DNA of 23,261 bases from JAAYEA01 sp012689325 (GCA_036841525.1 DAITVZ010000072.1:1-23261), one strand, 5' to 3'. Positions 14,685 through 22,606 are shown, counted from the first letter of the stretch. Made by a program: numbers and translations. Notes: generated from the sequence alone by a model not told the origin.

Positions 14685-17600
14685 ATGCCCGCTGAGACGC
14701 CCACCATCCTCCAACTGATCCAGGCCAACCCCGCCCAGGCCGAGGCCATCGCCCACCACGGCGATGCCGTGGTCACCGCCGGCGCGGGCACAGGCAAAAC
14801 GCGCACCCTGGTGGCCCGCTACCTGGCGCTGCTCGAGTCCGGCGTGCCGCTCCGGCGCATCGTTGCCATCACCTTTACCCGCAAGGCCGCCCGCGAGATG
14901 CGCAACCGGGTGCGCCAGCAGATCCGCGCCTGGCAGCCGCGCGCCGGCGAACCCGAGCGCACCGCCTTTTGGCAGCAATGCTACGCCGACCTGGACGCCG
15001 CCTATATCGGCACCATCCACGGCCTCTGCGCGGCGATCCTCCGCGCCCACCCCGCTGAGGCGGGGGTGGACCCCGGTTTTGGCGAGCTGGACGAGGGGCT
15101 GGGCGGCCTGCTCAAGCGGCGCGCCGTCGAGGGGGCGCTGCGCTGGGCCGCCGGCCGCGAGGAGATGCTGGGGCTCTTTCGCGCCCTGGGCGTGGATGAC
15201 CTCACCGGCGTCCTCCTGGCGCTGTTGGCCCAGCGGCTGGAGGCGGCGGAGGCCTTTGCCGCGCTGGACGATCAGCCGCTGTCCCGCTGGGAGGCGGCGC
15301 TGTGCCAGCGGCTGGCCCGCTTCCTCGCTGACCCCGCGGTGCAGGGCGCGCTGGACGACCTGCAGGCGCTGCGAGACGGGGGCGAGATCGCCCGCGCCGA
15401 GGCCGCCGGCGACAAGCTGCCCCCCTATCTTTACGCCCTGCTGGCGGCTCGCGAGCGGCTCCGGTCCGCGCTGGCGGCGGGGGAGGGGGAGGCGGCGCTG
15501 GCGGCCCTGGCCGAGCTGCGCGACGCCATGAACATCCAGGTGGGCGCGGCCAAGAACTGGCGCGCCGACCCCAAGGCCGCGATCAAGGCGCTCAGGGGGC
15601 GGTACGACGCGGAGGCTGCCCCGTGGGCGGGCAAGGGCGCTTCCTGGGCGCTGGACCGCCAGGCGGCGGCGTTGCTCCCGCCCCTGCGCGACCTCTTTGC
15701 CCAGGCGCAGGCCGAATACGCCCGGCTCAAGGAGGAGCGGGGCGCGCTGGACTATGACGACCTGGAGGGGCTGGCGCTGGGGCTGCTGGAGGGCCGCCCC
15801 GCCGTGGCCGCCGCCTGGCAGGCGCGCGTCTCGGCGCTCTTGGTGGACGAGTACCAGGACACCAACCAGCGCCAGCGCCGCCTGGTGGACCTCCTGGGCG
15901 GGGGCGGCGGGACGCGCTTTGTGGTGGGCGACGCCAAGCAATCGATCTATCGCTTTCGCGGCGCCGACGTCACCGTCTTTCGCGAGACGCAGGACGAGAT
16001 CGAGCGGGACGGCGGCAAGCACGTGGCGCTCACCGAGACCTATCGCGCCCACGCGGCGCTGGTGGAGGGGCTCAACGCCCTGCTGGCGCCGGTGCTGGGG
16101 ACCGCCGACGCCGCGCGGCCCCATGCCGTCCCCTTCGAGCCGCTCACCTCCGCGCGCCCGTCGCCACGCGACGGCATCCGCCCGCCGTACATCGAGGCGC
16201 TGCTGGGGCTGGGGGAGGACGCCGACGCCGGCCGCGCGCTGGCCGCCCAGGCGCTGGCTCGCCGCCTGCGCGCGCTGCGCGCCGACGGCGTGGGCTATGG
16301 CGAGATGGCGATCCTCTTTCGCGCCTCCACCACATTTCACTATTACGAGGACGCCCTGGAGGCCGCGGGCATCCCTTACGTCACCATCGCCGGGCGGGGG
16401 TTTTACGGGCGCGCCGAGATTCGCGACCTGCTGGGCGCGCTGCGGGCGCTGGCCGACCCCACCGACGACCTGGCCGTGGCGGGGCTGCTGCGCTCCCCGG
16501 CCCTCGGCCTCAGCGACGCCGCGCTCTATCGCCTGCGCTGGACGGGGGAAACCCCCATGCCGCTGTGGGCGGCGCTGCGCGAGTGGGGCCCCCGCCTGGA
16601 GGGCGATGATGGCTCCCGCGCCGCCCGCGCCCTGAACCTCCTGGAGCCGCTGCAACAACTGGCCGGGCGCGTCGCCGTGGCCGAGCTGCTCAAGCGCTTC
16701 CTGGACGCCACCGGCTATCCCGCCATCGCGCGTTTCGGCGGCGACGAGCGCGCCCAGCGCAACATTGCCAAATTCCTGCAGGACGCCCACCGCAGCGGCC
16801 TGGTGAGCGTTACCGAGTTCCTGGAATACGTGGACGCGTTGCGCGGCGCGGGCGCCCGCGAGGGTGAGGCCCCCGTGGAGGCGTTGGGCGCGGTCCAGTT
16901 GATGAGCATCCACCAATCCAAGGGGCTCGAGTTCCCCGTGGTGGCGCTGGCCGACCTGGCCCACGGCGGCGGGGGCCACGCGGGCGCGCTGCTCCTCTCG
17001 CCGCGCTGGGGCCCGCTCCTCTCCCTGGCCGAGGACAAGGTGGCGGCGGTGATGTACCGTCTGGAGCAGTTGGAGGAGGCCGACCGCGAGGCCGCCGAGG
17101 AGGCCCGGCTGCTCTACGTGGCCGCCACCCGCGCCGCCGACAAGCTCATCCTCAACGGCCACGCCACGTCCCAGAAGAAGGGCGGCGGCCTGGCCTTCCG
17201 AGGCTGGTTACAGCTCCTCGCGCCGATCCTCGGCCTGGACGCGCTGGACTGGGGGAGCGTGGACCTGAGCGCGGGGGAGGCCAGGCTGCACCTGCCGCGT
17301 TTTCCCCACGCCGATTTGACAATCTGCGCCGGACCCGCTAGTATGGGAGACGTGCCCAGCGCGGAGCCGCCTCCGGCGCAGCCCGCCGAGGCGCGCTCGC
17401 CGCTGCTGGCGCCGCTCCCGGCCGCGCCGGCCGTCCCGGCCGCGCCCGCCGAGGACGGGCCGGAGGAGCGCCGCCGGGCCTGGCGCGTCGCGCCGGACGC
17501 CGAGCGCCGCCCCTGGGCGCCCGCGTGGATGGTGGGTGTGCTGGCCCACGAGGCGCTGCGCCGCTGGTGGCTGGACGAGAGGGAGCTGCGCGAGCGGCTG

Positions 17601-18008
17601 CGGCCGCTGGCCCTGGGCCTCGGGCTGCTGGAGGAGGGGACGCTGGCCAACGGCGTGGATCGCGCCGCGCGCCTGGTTCGCCGCTTCCGCGAGCATCCGC
17701 TCCGCGCCGAGGTGGAGGCCGCCGCCGAGCGCTATCACGAGCTGCCCTATGACCTGGCCGTCGAGGGCCACCCCCCGCACGGGGTCATCGACTTGCTCTA
17801 TCGCGATGGGGCGGGGCGCTGGGCCATCGTGGATTTCAAGACTGACCACCTGCGCGGGCCGGACGAGCTGGCGCAGGCCGAGGCCAAGGCTCGTCCGCAG
17901 GTGGAGCGCTATCGCGCCGCCGTGGCGCGGCTTTTGGGCGCCGCGCCGTTGGTCAAATTGTGCTTTTTGGATTATGATGGTCAGGCGATCGTCCGCGAGC
18001 CAAGCTGA
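14685..18008 (+). CDS. addA: ATP-dependent helicase/nuclease subunit A (AddA-like)
   Basis: The 1107-residue product is a full SF1A (UvrD-type) helicase. Motif I is TAGAGTGKT (31-39), Ia AITFTRKAAREM (61-72), II LLVDEYQDTN (Asp388/Glu389), III VVGDAKQSIYRFRGA (about 411-425), V IHQSKGLEFP (about 741-750), VI LLYVAATRAADKL (about 807-819). After an Ala/Pro-rich linker (about 887-925), a C-terminal PD-(D/E)XK nuclease follows: GVIDLLYRD supplies an Asp and IVDFKTD supplies Asp1050/Lys1052. This is the usual AddA layout, and gene order addB-addA matches Bacillus. The product is a cytoplasmic motor-nuclease acting with AddB at DNA ends. GGAG lies 7 nt before the ATG at 14685. Oddly, a TTGACA-N17-TAGTAT sequence and in-frame ATG/GTG codons lie at the start of the linker. 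Confidence 0.92.
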   Translation: MPAETPTILQLIQANPAQAEAIAHHGDAVVTAGAGTGKTRTLVARYLALLESGVPLRRIVAITFTRKAAREMRNRVRQQIRAWQPRAGEPERTAFWQQCYADLDAAYIGTIHGLCAAILRAHPAEAGVDPGFGELDEGLGGLLKRRAVEGALRWAAGREEMLGLFRALGVDDLTGVLLALLAQRLEAAEAFAALDDQPLSRWEAALCQRLARFLADPAVQGALDDLQALRDGGEIARAEAAGDKLPPYLYALLAARERLRSALAAGEGEAALAALAELRDAMNIQVGAAKNWRADPKAAIKALRGRYDAEAAPWAGKGASWALDRQAAALLPPLRDLFAQAQAEYARLKEERGALDYDDLEGLALGLLEGRPAVAAAWQARVSALLVDEYQDTNQRQRRLVDLLGGGGGTRFVVGDAKQSIYRFRGADVTVFRETQDEIERDGGKHVALTETYRAHAALVEGLNALLAPVLGTADAARPHAVPFEPLTSARPSPRDGIRPPYIEALLGLGEDADAGRALAAQALARRLRALRADGVGYGEMAILFRASTTFHYYEDALEAAGIPYVTIAGRGFYGRAEIRDLLGALRALADPTDDLAVAGLLRSPALGLSDAALYRLRWTGETPMPLWAALREWGPRLEGDDGSRAARALNLLEPLQQLAGRVAVAELLKRFLDATGYPAIARFGGDERAQRNIAKFLQDAHRSGLVSVTEFLEYVDALRGAGAREGEAPVEALGAVQLMSIHQSKGLEFPVVALADLAHGGGGHAGALLLSPRWGPLLSLAEDKVAAVMYRLEQLEEADREAAEEARLLYVAATRAADKLILNGHATSQKKGGGLAFRGWLQLLAPILGLDALDWGSVDLSAGEARLHLPRFPHADLTICAGPASMGDVPSAEPPPAQPAEARSPLLAPLPAAPAVPAAPAEDGPEERRRAWRVAPDAERRPWAPAWMVGVLAHEALRRWWLDERELRERLRPLALGLGLLEEGTLANGVDRAARLVRRFREHPLRAEVEAAAERYHELPYDLAVEGHPPHGVIDLLYRDGAGRWAIVDFKTDHLRGPDELAQAEAKARPQVERYRAAVARLLGAAPLVKLCFLDYDGQAIVREPS
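17316..17344 (+). promoter_or_regulatory. Promoter-like sequence inside addA, at the nuclease-domain boundary
   Basis: Perfect TTGACA (17316-17321), 17-bp spacer, TAGTAT (17339-17344, four of six consensus bases). The predicted start near 17351 coincides with an in-frame GTG at 17352. It also lies about 740 bp upstream of the dihydropyrimidinase gene. The local AT-rich start contrasts with the surrounding GC-rich coding DNA. Confidence 0.45.
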
Positions 18009-18090
18009 GGGGTTCCCGCCAGGGCGCCGCCGCGGCAGGAGCGGCATATTGAGAATCACAACCGCATAGATTCCACGAAAGGGAGCGTGG

Positions 18091-19455
18091 ATGGATCTCG
18101 TTGTCCGAGGGGGCACCGTCGTCACGGCCACCAGCACCTACCAGGCCGACATCGGGATCGAGGGAGACCGCATCGTCTCCATCGGCCGCTCCCTTAGCGC
18201 TCCTATCGTCCTAGATGCAACCGACAAGTATGTGCTTCCCGGCGCCATCGACCCCCACGTGCACATGGAGCTCTCCCTCGGCGATATCACCTCCAGCGAC
18301 ACCTTTGCCACCGGCAGCATCGCCGCGGCCTGCGGCGGCGTCACCACCCTGATCGATTTCGCCCAGTCCCGGCGCGGCCGGTCTCTGTTGGATACCCTGG
18401 CCGAGCGGCGGGGGCTCGCCGGCAGCCAGGTGGCCGTGGACTATGCCCTCCACGTCGCCGTGCTGGACGCGACGCCCGCCACCCTGGCCGAGATTCCCCA
18501 GGTCATCGCCCTGGGCTGCCCCACCTTCAAGCTCTACATGGCTTATGCCGATTCCTGGCTGGACGACGGGCAGCTCCTGGCCGTGTTGCGCGCCATCGGC
18601 GAGGCCGGGGGCAGCGCCCTGGTCCACTGCGAGAACCACCACGTCATCCAAGAGCTGACCACCCGTTACCGCGCCCAGCGCAAGCTGGAGCCGCGTTTCC
18701 ACCCCCTTACCCGCCCGGCGCTGATGGAAGGCGAGGCCACCGCCCGGCTGATCGACCTGGCCCAGCTCGCCGATTGCCCCGTGACCATCGCCCACGTCTC
18801 GTGCCGCGAGTCGCTGCGCGCCATCCAGGAGGCGCAGCGGCGCGGCCAGCGCGTGCGCGGCGAGACCTGCCCGCAGTACCTGGGGCTCACCGAGCAAGAG
18901 TACCTGCGCCCCGGCTTTCAGGGAGCCAAGTTCGTCATGTCGCCGCCGCTGCGGACCCGCGCCGACCAGGAGGCGCTCTGGGGCGCGCTGACCCGCGGCG
19001 AGCTGCACTGGGTCGCCACCGACCACTGCCCCTTCCTCTATCACGGGCAAAAGACCCGCGGCCTGGAGGATTTCTCCCTGATCCCCGGCGGCGTCCCTGG
19101 CGTGGAGACGCGGCTGGCGCTGTTGCACCAGTGGGGCGTCGGCAAGGGCAAGCTGTCGCTGACCCAGTGGGTGGCGCTCTGCTGCGCCAACCCCGCGCGG
19201 CACCTGGGCCTGGCCAACAAGGGCGACATCGCCGTGGGGCTGGACGCCGACCTGGTGGTCTTTGACCCGCGGCGGCGGGTGACCTTGCAGGCGCGCCAGT
19301 TGCACCAGCACGTGGACTATACCCCCTACGAGGGGTTGGAGGTGACGGGCTACCCGCAGCACGTCCTCTCCCGCGGCGAGCCGATCGTGGAGGACGGCGA
19401 GTTCGTCGGCCAGGCGGGGCGGGGCAAGTTCGTGATGAGAAAGATGCGGGGGTAG
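18091..19455 (+). CDS. Dihydropyrimidinase / D-hydantoinase-type amidohydrolase
   Basis: The 454-residue product (family usual length about 460) is a cyclic-amide hydrolase with a binuclear metal site. His56 and His58 lie in DPHVH, Lys147 (TFKLYMAY) is the lysine carbamylated in this family, with Tyr152 as the substrate-binding tyrosine. His179 (VHCEN), His235 (AHVSC) and Asp311 (ATDHCPF) complete the set. It hydrolyses dihydropyrimidines or 5-substituted hydantoins to N-carbamoyl amino acids; an allantoinase-like specificity is possible but the sequence reads closer to hydantoinase. It is a cytoplasmic enzyme. GGGAG lies 5 nt before the ATG. No clear dedicated promoter is seen in the 82-nt gap after addA, so it may be read from addA transcripts or from the internal addA promoter. 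A methyltransferase gene abuts its stop codon directly. No other pyrimidine-degradation gene is in the window. Confidence 0.88.
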   Translation: MDLVVRGGTVVTATSTYQADIGIEGDRIVSIGRSLSAPIVLDATDKYVLPGAIDPHVHMELSLGDITSSDTFATGSIAAACGGVTTLIDFAQSRRGRSLLDTLAERRGLAGSQVAVDYALHVAVLDATPATLAEIPQVIALGCPTFKLYMAYADSWLDDGQLLAVLRAIGEAGGSALVHCENHHVIQELTTRYRAQRKLEPRFHPLTRPALMEGEATARLIDLAQLADCPVTIAHVSCRESLRAIQEAQRRGQRVRGETCPQYLGLTEQEYLRPGFQGAKFVMSPPLRTRADQEALWGALTRGELHWVATDHCPFLYHGQKTRGLEDFSLIPGGVPGVETRLALLHQWGVGKGKLSLTQWVALCCANPARHLGLANKGDIAVGLDADLVVFDPRRRVTLQARQLHQHVDYTPYEGLEVTGYPQHVLSRGEPIVEDGEFVGQAGRGKFVMRKMRG

Positions 19456-20301
19456 ATGGACGAGCGGGTGGGGACAGAGCCCGACCCGGATGTGCTGCAG
19501 GATTACGATTTCGGGCAAGGGGTGCGCGGCAGGTACGCCCAGCGTTTTGCCCAGGGGAGCAACGAGGTTATGAGGGGATACCAGCCGGTCATGAGTTTTG
19601 GCCCAGACGTTGCCCAGGGGGACCGCCACGCCCTGCGCGGCGACGAGGACGACGCCGTCGCCTTTCTGAAGCAGCTTGCCGGCGACGGCCCGGCGCTGGA
19701 GCTGGGCATTGGCTCCGGGCGCATCGCCCTGCCGCTGGCCGCCCAGGGCGTGCGCGTGGACGGCGTGGACCTCTCGCCAGCGATGCTCGACCAGTTGCGG
19801 GCCCGGCCCGGCGGCGCCCAGCTCGCGCTCACCCTCGGCGACCTGGCCGAGGTGCCGGTGACGGGCGCCTACCGCCTGATCTATGTGGTATGGAACACGC
19901 TGTTCAACCTCTTGACCCAGGAGGACGAGCTGCGGTGCTTTGCCAACGTGGCCGCCCACCTGGCCGAGGGCGGGCATTTCGTCGTGGAGGTCTATACCCC
20001 CGCCTTTCTCTATCGCCTGCGCGACGACCAGTACGTGAACGCCGAGGCGATCGAGGTGGACCAGGTGCGCCTCGACCTGCTCCGGCACGACGCGGCGAGG
20101 CAGATCATCGAGGAGAGCCACGTCTCGCTCTCGGCGGCGGGCATCCGCCTGAACCCGGTGGTGCAGCGCCACGCCTGGCCGAGCGAGCTCGACCTGATGG
20201 CGAGGCTGGCCGGGCTGCGCCTGCGCGAGCGCTGGGGCAACTGGCGCCGCGAGCCGTTCACCTCGGCCAGCGAGATGCACGTGTCGGTGTATGGGTGGTG
20301 A
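19456..20301 (+). CDS. Class I SAM-dependent methyltransferase with antitoxin-like N-terminal motif
   Basis: The 281-residue product contains a Rossmann methyltransferase: motif I ALELGIGSGRIA (80-91), the acidic end of strand 2 VDGVDLS (101-107), then LIYVVWNTLFNL and GGHFVVEVYTP. Family members usually begin near FGPDVA, which here starts at residue 48. The first ~45 residues are extra and contain DYDF (16-19) and GVRGRYAQR (22-30) followed by GSNEV. This pattern resembles small antitoxin-like proteins of the DYDFSxGVRGKYAxRY type. Its ATG directly abuts the stop of the hydantoinase gene. A GGGGG run 4 nt upstream is a poor ribosome-binding site, so translational coupling is likely. Internal ATGs at 19570 and 19591 could give a plain methyltransferase without the extension. 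Methyl acceptor unknown. Confidence 0.8.
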   Translation: MDERVGTEPDPDVLQDYDFGQGVRGRYAQRFAQGSNEVMRGYQPVMSFGPDVAQGDRHALRGDEDDAVAFLKQLAGDGPALELGIGSGRIALPLAAQGVRVDGVDLSPAMLDQLRARPGGAQLALTLGDLAEVPVTGAYRLIYVVWNTLFNLLTQEDELRCFANVAAHLAEGGHFVVEVYTPAFLYRLRDDQYVNAEAIEVDQVRLDLLRHDAARQIIEESHVSLSAAGIRLNPVVQRHAWPSELDLMARLAGLRLRERWGNWRREPFTSASEMHVSVYGW

Positions 20302-20303
20302 GA

Positions 20304-20427
20304 GGAACCACGAAATACAGGAAAGGCTGCACTGGAAAAAAACCAGGAACTGGAACCACGAAATACACGAACCACACGAAAAAGGAAAAGGCCGGTTCCT
20401 ATTTCGTGTCTTTGGTGTGTTTCGTGG
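20304..20427. repeat. CCACGAAATAC-type intergenic repeat with imperfect inverted repeat
   Basis: GGAACCACGAAATACA occurs at 20304-20319 and again at 20352-20367. The second copy begins an inverted repeat: 20356-20381 pairs with 20402-20427 in 22 of 26 positions around a 20-nt loop. The segment is much more A-rich than its surroundings. CCACGAAA...CACGAAA repeats of this kind are, to my recollection, dispersed between genes in many environmental bacteria. It sits between convergent genes and may help end transcription. The remaining 20428-20492 holds nothing I recognise. Confidence 0.65.
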
Positions 20428-20492
20428 TGGATATCCGGAGGAATCTCGCGGCCTGACGCGGCGGTGGGCCTGGCTGGGGGAATGCCGCGCCG

Positions 20493-20984
20493 CTACTCCC
20501 AGGTCTCGCCAGCCCCTCGCTCCAGCGCGCTGCGTATCACCTGCGTGTCCAGGCGCAGCCCGGCGGCTTGCAGCGCGCGCAGCACCTCCGCCGCAGAGGG
20601 GATCAGGCCGCGTTGCTTGGCAAGGATCACCACGGCCAGCGTGCCCTTGACAGGGATGGCCAGGCTGTTGGCGCACTTGCGTGCGGCGCGGTCATCGAGG
20701 ATCGCCGTCCAGCCAGGCTCCGACAGCGCTAAGGAAAGCACCGCGGTCTCGCCTTGGCCCAGGTCCCAGGCCAGAACCTGTGGCAGCGGCCGCACTTGCA
20801 CGACCTGAAACCTGCCGCCTTGTACGGCCTGACGTGCGGGATCGGAGCGCGGCCCAGCTCCAATCTCGGCGGCCACCGCTTGTGGCATAACGGCCTCTTC
20901 CGGCTGATCCAACAGGAGGCGCTCGTAGCCGATACGCGCCAGGGTAATCACCGGCGAGGCATTCAGCACCCAGCGCTCGCTCAT
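20493..20984 (-). CDS. DUF3368-family PIN-like toxin
   Basis: The 163-residue product follows the DUF3368 pattern: VLNASPVITLARIG at the N-terminus, an AVAAEIG helix, WDLGQGETAVLSLA, AILDDRAARKCA and GTLAVVILAKQRGLI. Mapped on the PIN ribonuclease fold, the acidic pocket would be Asn8 (often Asn in this family), Glu40, Glu79 and Asp97/Asp98. It is expected to be an RNase toxin neutralised by the product of the overlapping upstream gene. Its ATG overlaps the antitoxin stop by 4 nt (ATGA), typical of coupled toxin-antitoxin operons. No separate promoter is seen. It converges on the methyltransferase gene. Activity and RNA target cannot be read from the sequence. Confidence 0.85.
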   Translation of the reverse strand: MSERWVLNASPVITLARIGYERLLLDQPEEAVMPQAVAAEIGAGPRSDPARQAVQGGRFQVVQVRPLPQVLAWDLGQGETAVLSLALSEPGWTAILDDRAARKCANSLAIPVKGTLAVVILAKQRGLIPSAAEVLRALQAAGLRLDTQVIRSALERGAGETWE

Positions 20985-21238
20985 GCGCTCACTTCTTTCA
21001 GTATCTCGTCCGCGTCATACTGGAAAGGGGAGACCTGAAAGCGCCCCAGGGCGCCAATAAAGGCGCTGCGCGAAAGCCCAGCCACCTCAGCCGCCTTCTC
21101 CTGCGAGATCAGGCCCATTTCGTACCACTTGACCGCCGCGGCCAGCCGCATCTCGGGCACAAAATGCTCGGGATCCTGGCGCAACGCGGCAAAGAGATCA
21201 CGTCGCAACTCAAAGGTGACCGCCACCGTGTCGCTCAT
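20981..21238 (-). CDS. UPF0175-family antitoxin
   Basis: The 85-residue product matches UPF0175: an N-terminal beta-rich part (VAVTFELRRDLF), then VKWYEMGLISQEKAAEVAGLSRSAF, a helix-turn-helix-like segment at about 37-60, and a short acidic tail (YDADEIL). Family members are small antitoxins paired with DUF3368 toxins, exactly as here. The HTH suggests it represses its own promoter. A very good ribosome-binding site (GGGAGGAG, 5 nt from the ATG) should favour antitoxin synthesis over the toxin. Direct repeats CGCCAAAGC lie on the promoter just upstream. Confidence 0.88.
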   Translation of the reverse strand: MSDTVAVTFELRRDLFAALRQDPEHFVPEMRLAAAVKWYEMGLISQEKAAEVAGLSRSAFIGALGRFQVSPFQYDADEILKEVSA

Positions 21239-21268
21239 CTTTCTCCTCCCGACTCTGCGTGCATCTCA

Positions 21269-21300
21269 TGATACGCCAAAGCGCGCTCAGCGCCAAAGCA
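21269..21300 (-). promoter_or_regulatory. Toxin-antitoxin promoter with two direct-repeat operator candidates
   Basis: On the - strand, -35 TTGGCG (21292-21297), 17-bp spacer, -10 TATCAT (21269-21274). On the + strand, CGCCAAAGC occurs at 21275-21283 and 21292-21300, a 17-bp period that covers the -35 and the -10-proximal spacer. This is where an autorepressing antitoxin would be expected to bind. Confidence 0.5.
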
Positions 21301-21456
21301 TGCGCGCGTTTCAGGGGTGGGCGGAATGGTGGTAGGATGATGCTGTTGACCAGGAATAAGGGCATGACCGTGGCCAGGCGCCCAGGCCGGCGCTGATGGA
21401 CCGCCTGGATGCGCGCCAGCGGTCTGCCCACGCTATCGTCAAGAGGGAGGCTCCCC

Positions 21457-22590
21457 ATGCGTATCACCGACTGCAAAATCCTCGTCGTCCGCAACGTCGA
21501 GCCCTACCGCGGCGGGCGGTTCTGGCTCATCGTCAAGCTCTTCACCGACGCCGGCATCGTCGGGCTGGGCGAGCGGCCCTGCAACCCCGCCGACCAGGTC
21601 GACGCGCTGGTGGCGACCATCCGCGACCTGGCGCGGCTCTATGTCGTCGGCAGCGACCCCTTTGACATCGAGCGTCTCTGGCAGCGCGCCTACGCCACCC
21701 GCCACGACTTTCGCCACCCCAGCCTGGACTCCACCCCGGCGCTCAGCGCGCTCGAGATGGCCTGCTGGGACATCGTCGGCAAGGCGCTGGGCCAGCCGGT
21801 GTACAAGCTCCTCGGCGGGCGCTGCCACGACAAGCTCCGCGCCTACGCCTACATGCCCACCCAGGGCGTCTGGGACGACCCCGCCAAGGCCGGGCCCATC
21901 GCCGAGCAGCTCGTCGCCGCGGGCAACACCGCCTGCAAGTTCGACCTCTTTACCCCCTTTTTCCCGCAGCCGCGCGACTTTCACCTCAAGGACATCGCCC
22001 GCGTGGGCGAGGTCTTTAGGCACATGCGCGCCGCGGTGGGCAACGACTTGGAGATCGCCATCGGCACCCACGGCCAGTTCACCACCTACACCGCCATCCG
22101 CGTGGCCGACATCCTGGCCGAGTATCGCCCCTTCTGGTTCGAGGAGCCGGTCCCGCCGGAGAACGTAGGCGAGATGGCCCGCGTCGCCGCCCACACCAAC
22201 ATCCCCATCGCCACCGGCGAGCGGCTGGTGACCAAGTACGAGTTCGCCGAGGTGCTGGAAAAGCAGGCGGCGCAGATCATCCAGGTGGACGTGGGGCAGT
22301 GCGGCGGCATCCTGGAGGCGAAAAAGATCGCCGCGCTGGCCGAATCTCACTATGCCCTCATCGCGCCGCACATGTATTGCGGGCCCATCGCCGCGGCGGC
22401 GGCGGTCCAGGTGGGGACCTGCTCGCCCAATTTCCTGGCCCAAGAGTTCAACGCCAACGCGCTGCACAGCGAGATCCTGGTGGAGCCGCTGCGCTTCGAG
22501 GGCGGCTGGATCACCCCGCCGACCGGGCCGGGGCTGGGCGTCGAGCTCGACGAGGCCGTGGTCGCCCGCCAGTTGGTTGAGATCGCGTAG
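21457..22590 (+). CDS. Mandelate racemase/muconate lactonizing (enolase superfamily) enzyme, sugar-acid dehydratase-like
   Basis: The 377-residue product is a typical two-domain enolase-superfamily protein with an N-terminal capping domain (about 1-120) and a barrel. It has Lys161/Asp163 in ACKFDLF, the ligand Glu in WFEEPVPPE (229/230), Glu255 in ATGERL, His305 in IAPHMYCGP and Glu330 in LAQEFN. The IGTHGQF segment holds His205, in the place of the acid/base His of galactonate dehydratase. However, the first metal-ligand Asp, normally two residues before that His, is Gly203. The ATG at 21457 is chosen for GGGAGG (21445-21450), 6 nt upstream; an in-frame reading from 21409 has no site. It probably dehydrates a sugar acid and is co-transcribed with the dehydrogenase gene that starts 16 nt downstream. 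Substrate unknown. The 218-nt upstream gap holds the divergent toxin-antitoxin promoter and no clear promoter for this gene. Confidence 0.85.
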   Translation: MRITDCKILVVRNVEPYRGGRFWLIVKLFTDAGIVGLGERPCNPADQVDALVATIRDLARLYVVGSDPFDIERLWQRAYATRHDFRHPSLDSTPALSALEMACWDIVGKALGQPVYKLLGGRCHDKLRAYAYMPTQGVWDDPAKAGPIAEQLVAAGNTACKFDLFTPFFPQPRDFHLKDIARVGEVFRHMRAAVGNDLEIAIGTHGQFTTYTAIRVADILAEYRPFWFEEPVPPENVGEMARVAAHTNIPIATGERLVTKYEFAEVLEKQAAQIIQVDVGQCGGILEAKKIAALAESHYALIAPHMYCGPIAAAAAVQVGTCSPNFLAQEFNANALHSEILVEPLRFEGGWITPPTGPGLGVELDEAVVARQLVEIA

Positions 22591-22606
22591 CGCGAGGAGG
22601 ATTCGC

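Noticed and set aside
14670..17162. Long - strand open frame (830 codons) opposite addA
   Set aside because: Shadow of the helicase gene; no ribosome-binding site or domain.
20304..20427. CRISPR array
   Set aside because: Only two 16-nt copies, no regular spacer spacing and no cas genes; it is an intergenic repeat.
20646..20675. TTGACA at 20647 inside the toxin gene as a + strand promoter
   Set aside because: No -10 at a suitable distance and no + strand gene follows.
18211..20676. Long - strand open frame (821 codons) opposite the hydantoinase and methyltransferase
   Set aside because: The + strand holds conserved enzymes with metal and SAM motifs; the antisense product is His/Gln/Gly-rich with no family features and runs through the intergenic repeat.
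20940..20984. Toxin inactivated because the first PIN acidic residue is Asn8
   Set aside because: Asn at this place is common in DUF3368 proteins, and the other acidic residues are present, so loss of function cannot be inferred.
21346..21380. TTGACC at 21346 as a promoter for the enolase-superfamily gene
   Set aside because: No acceptable -10 hexamer at 16-18 bp.
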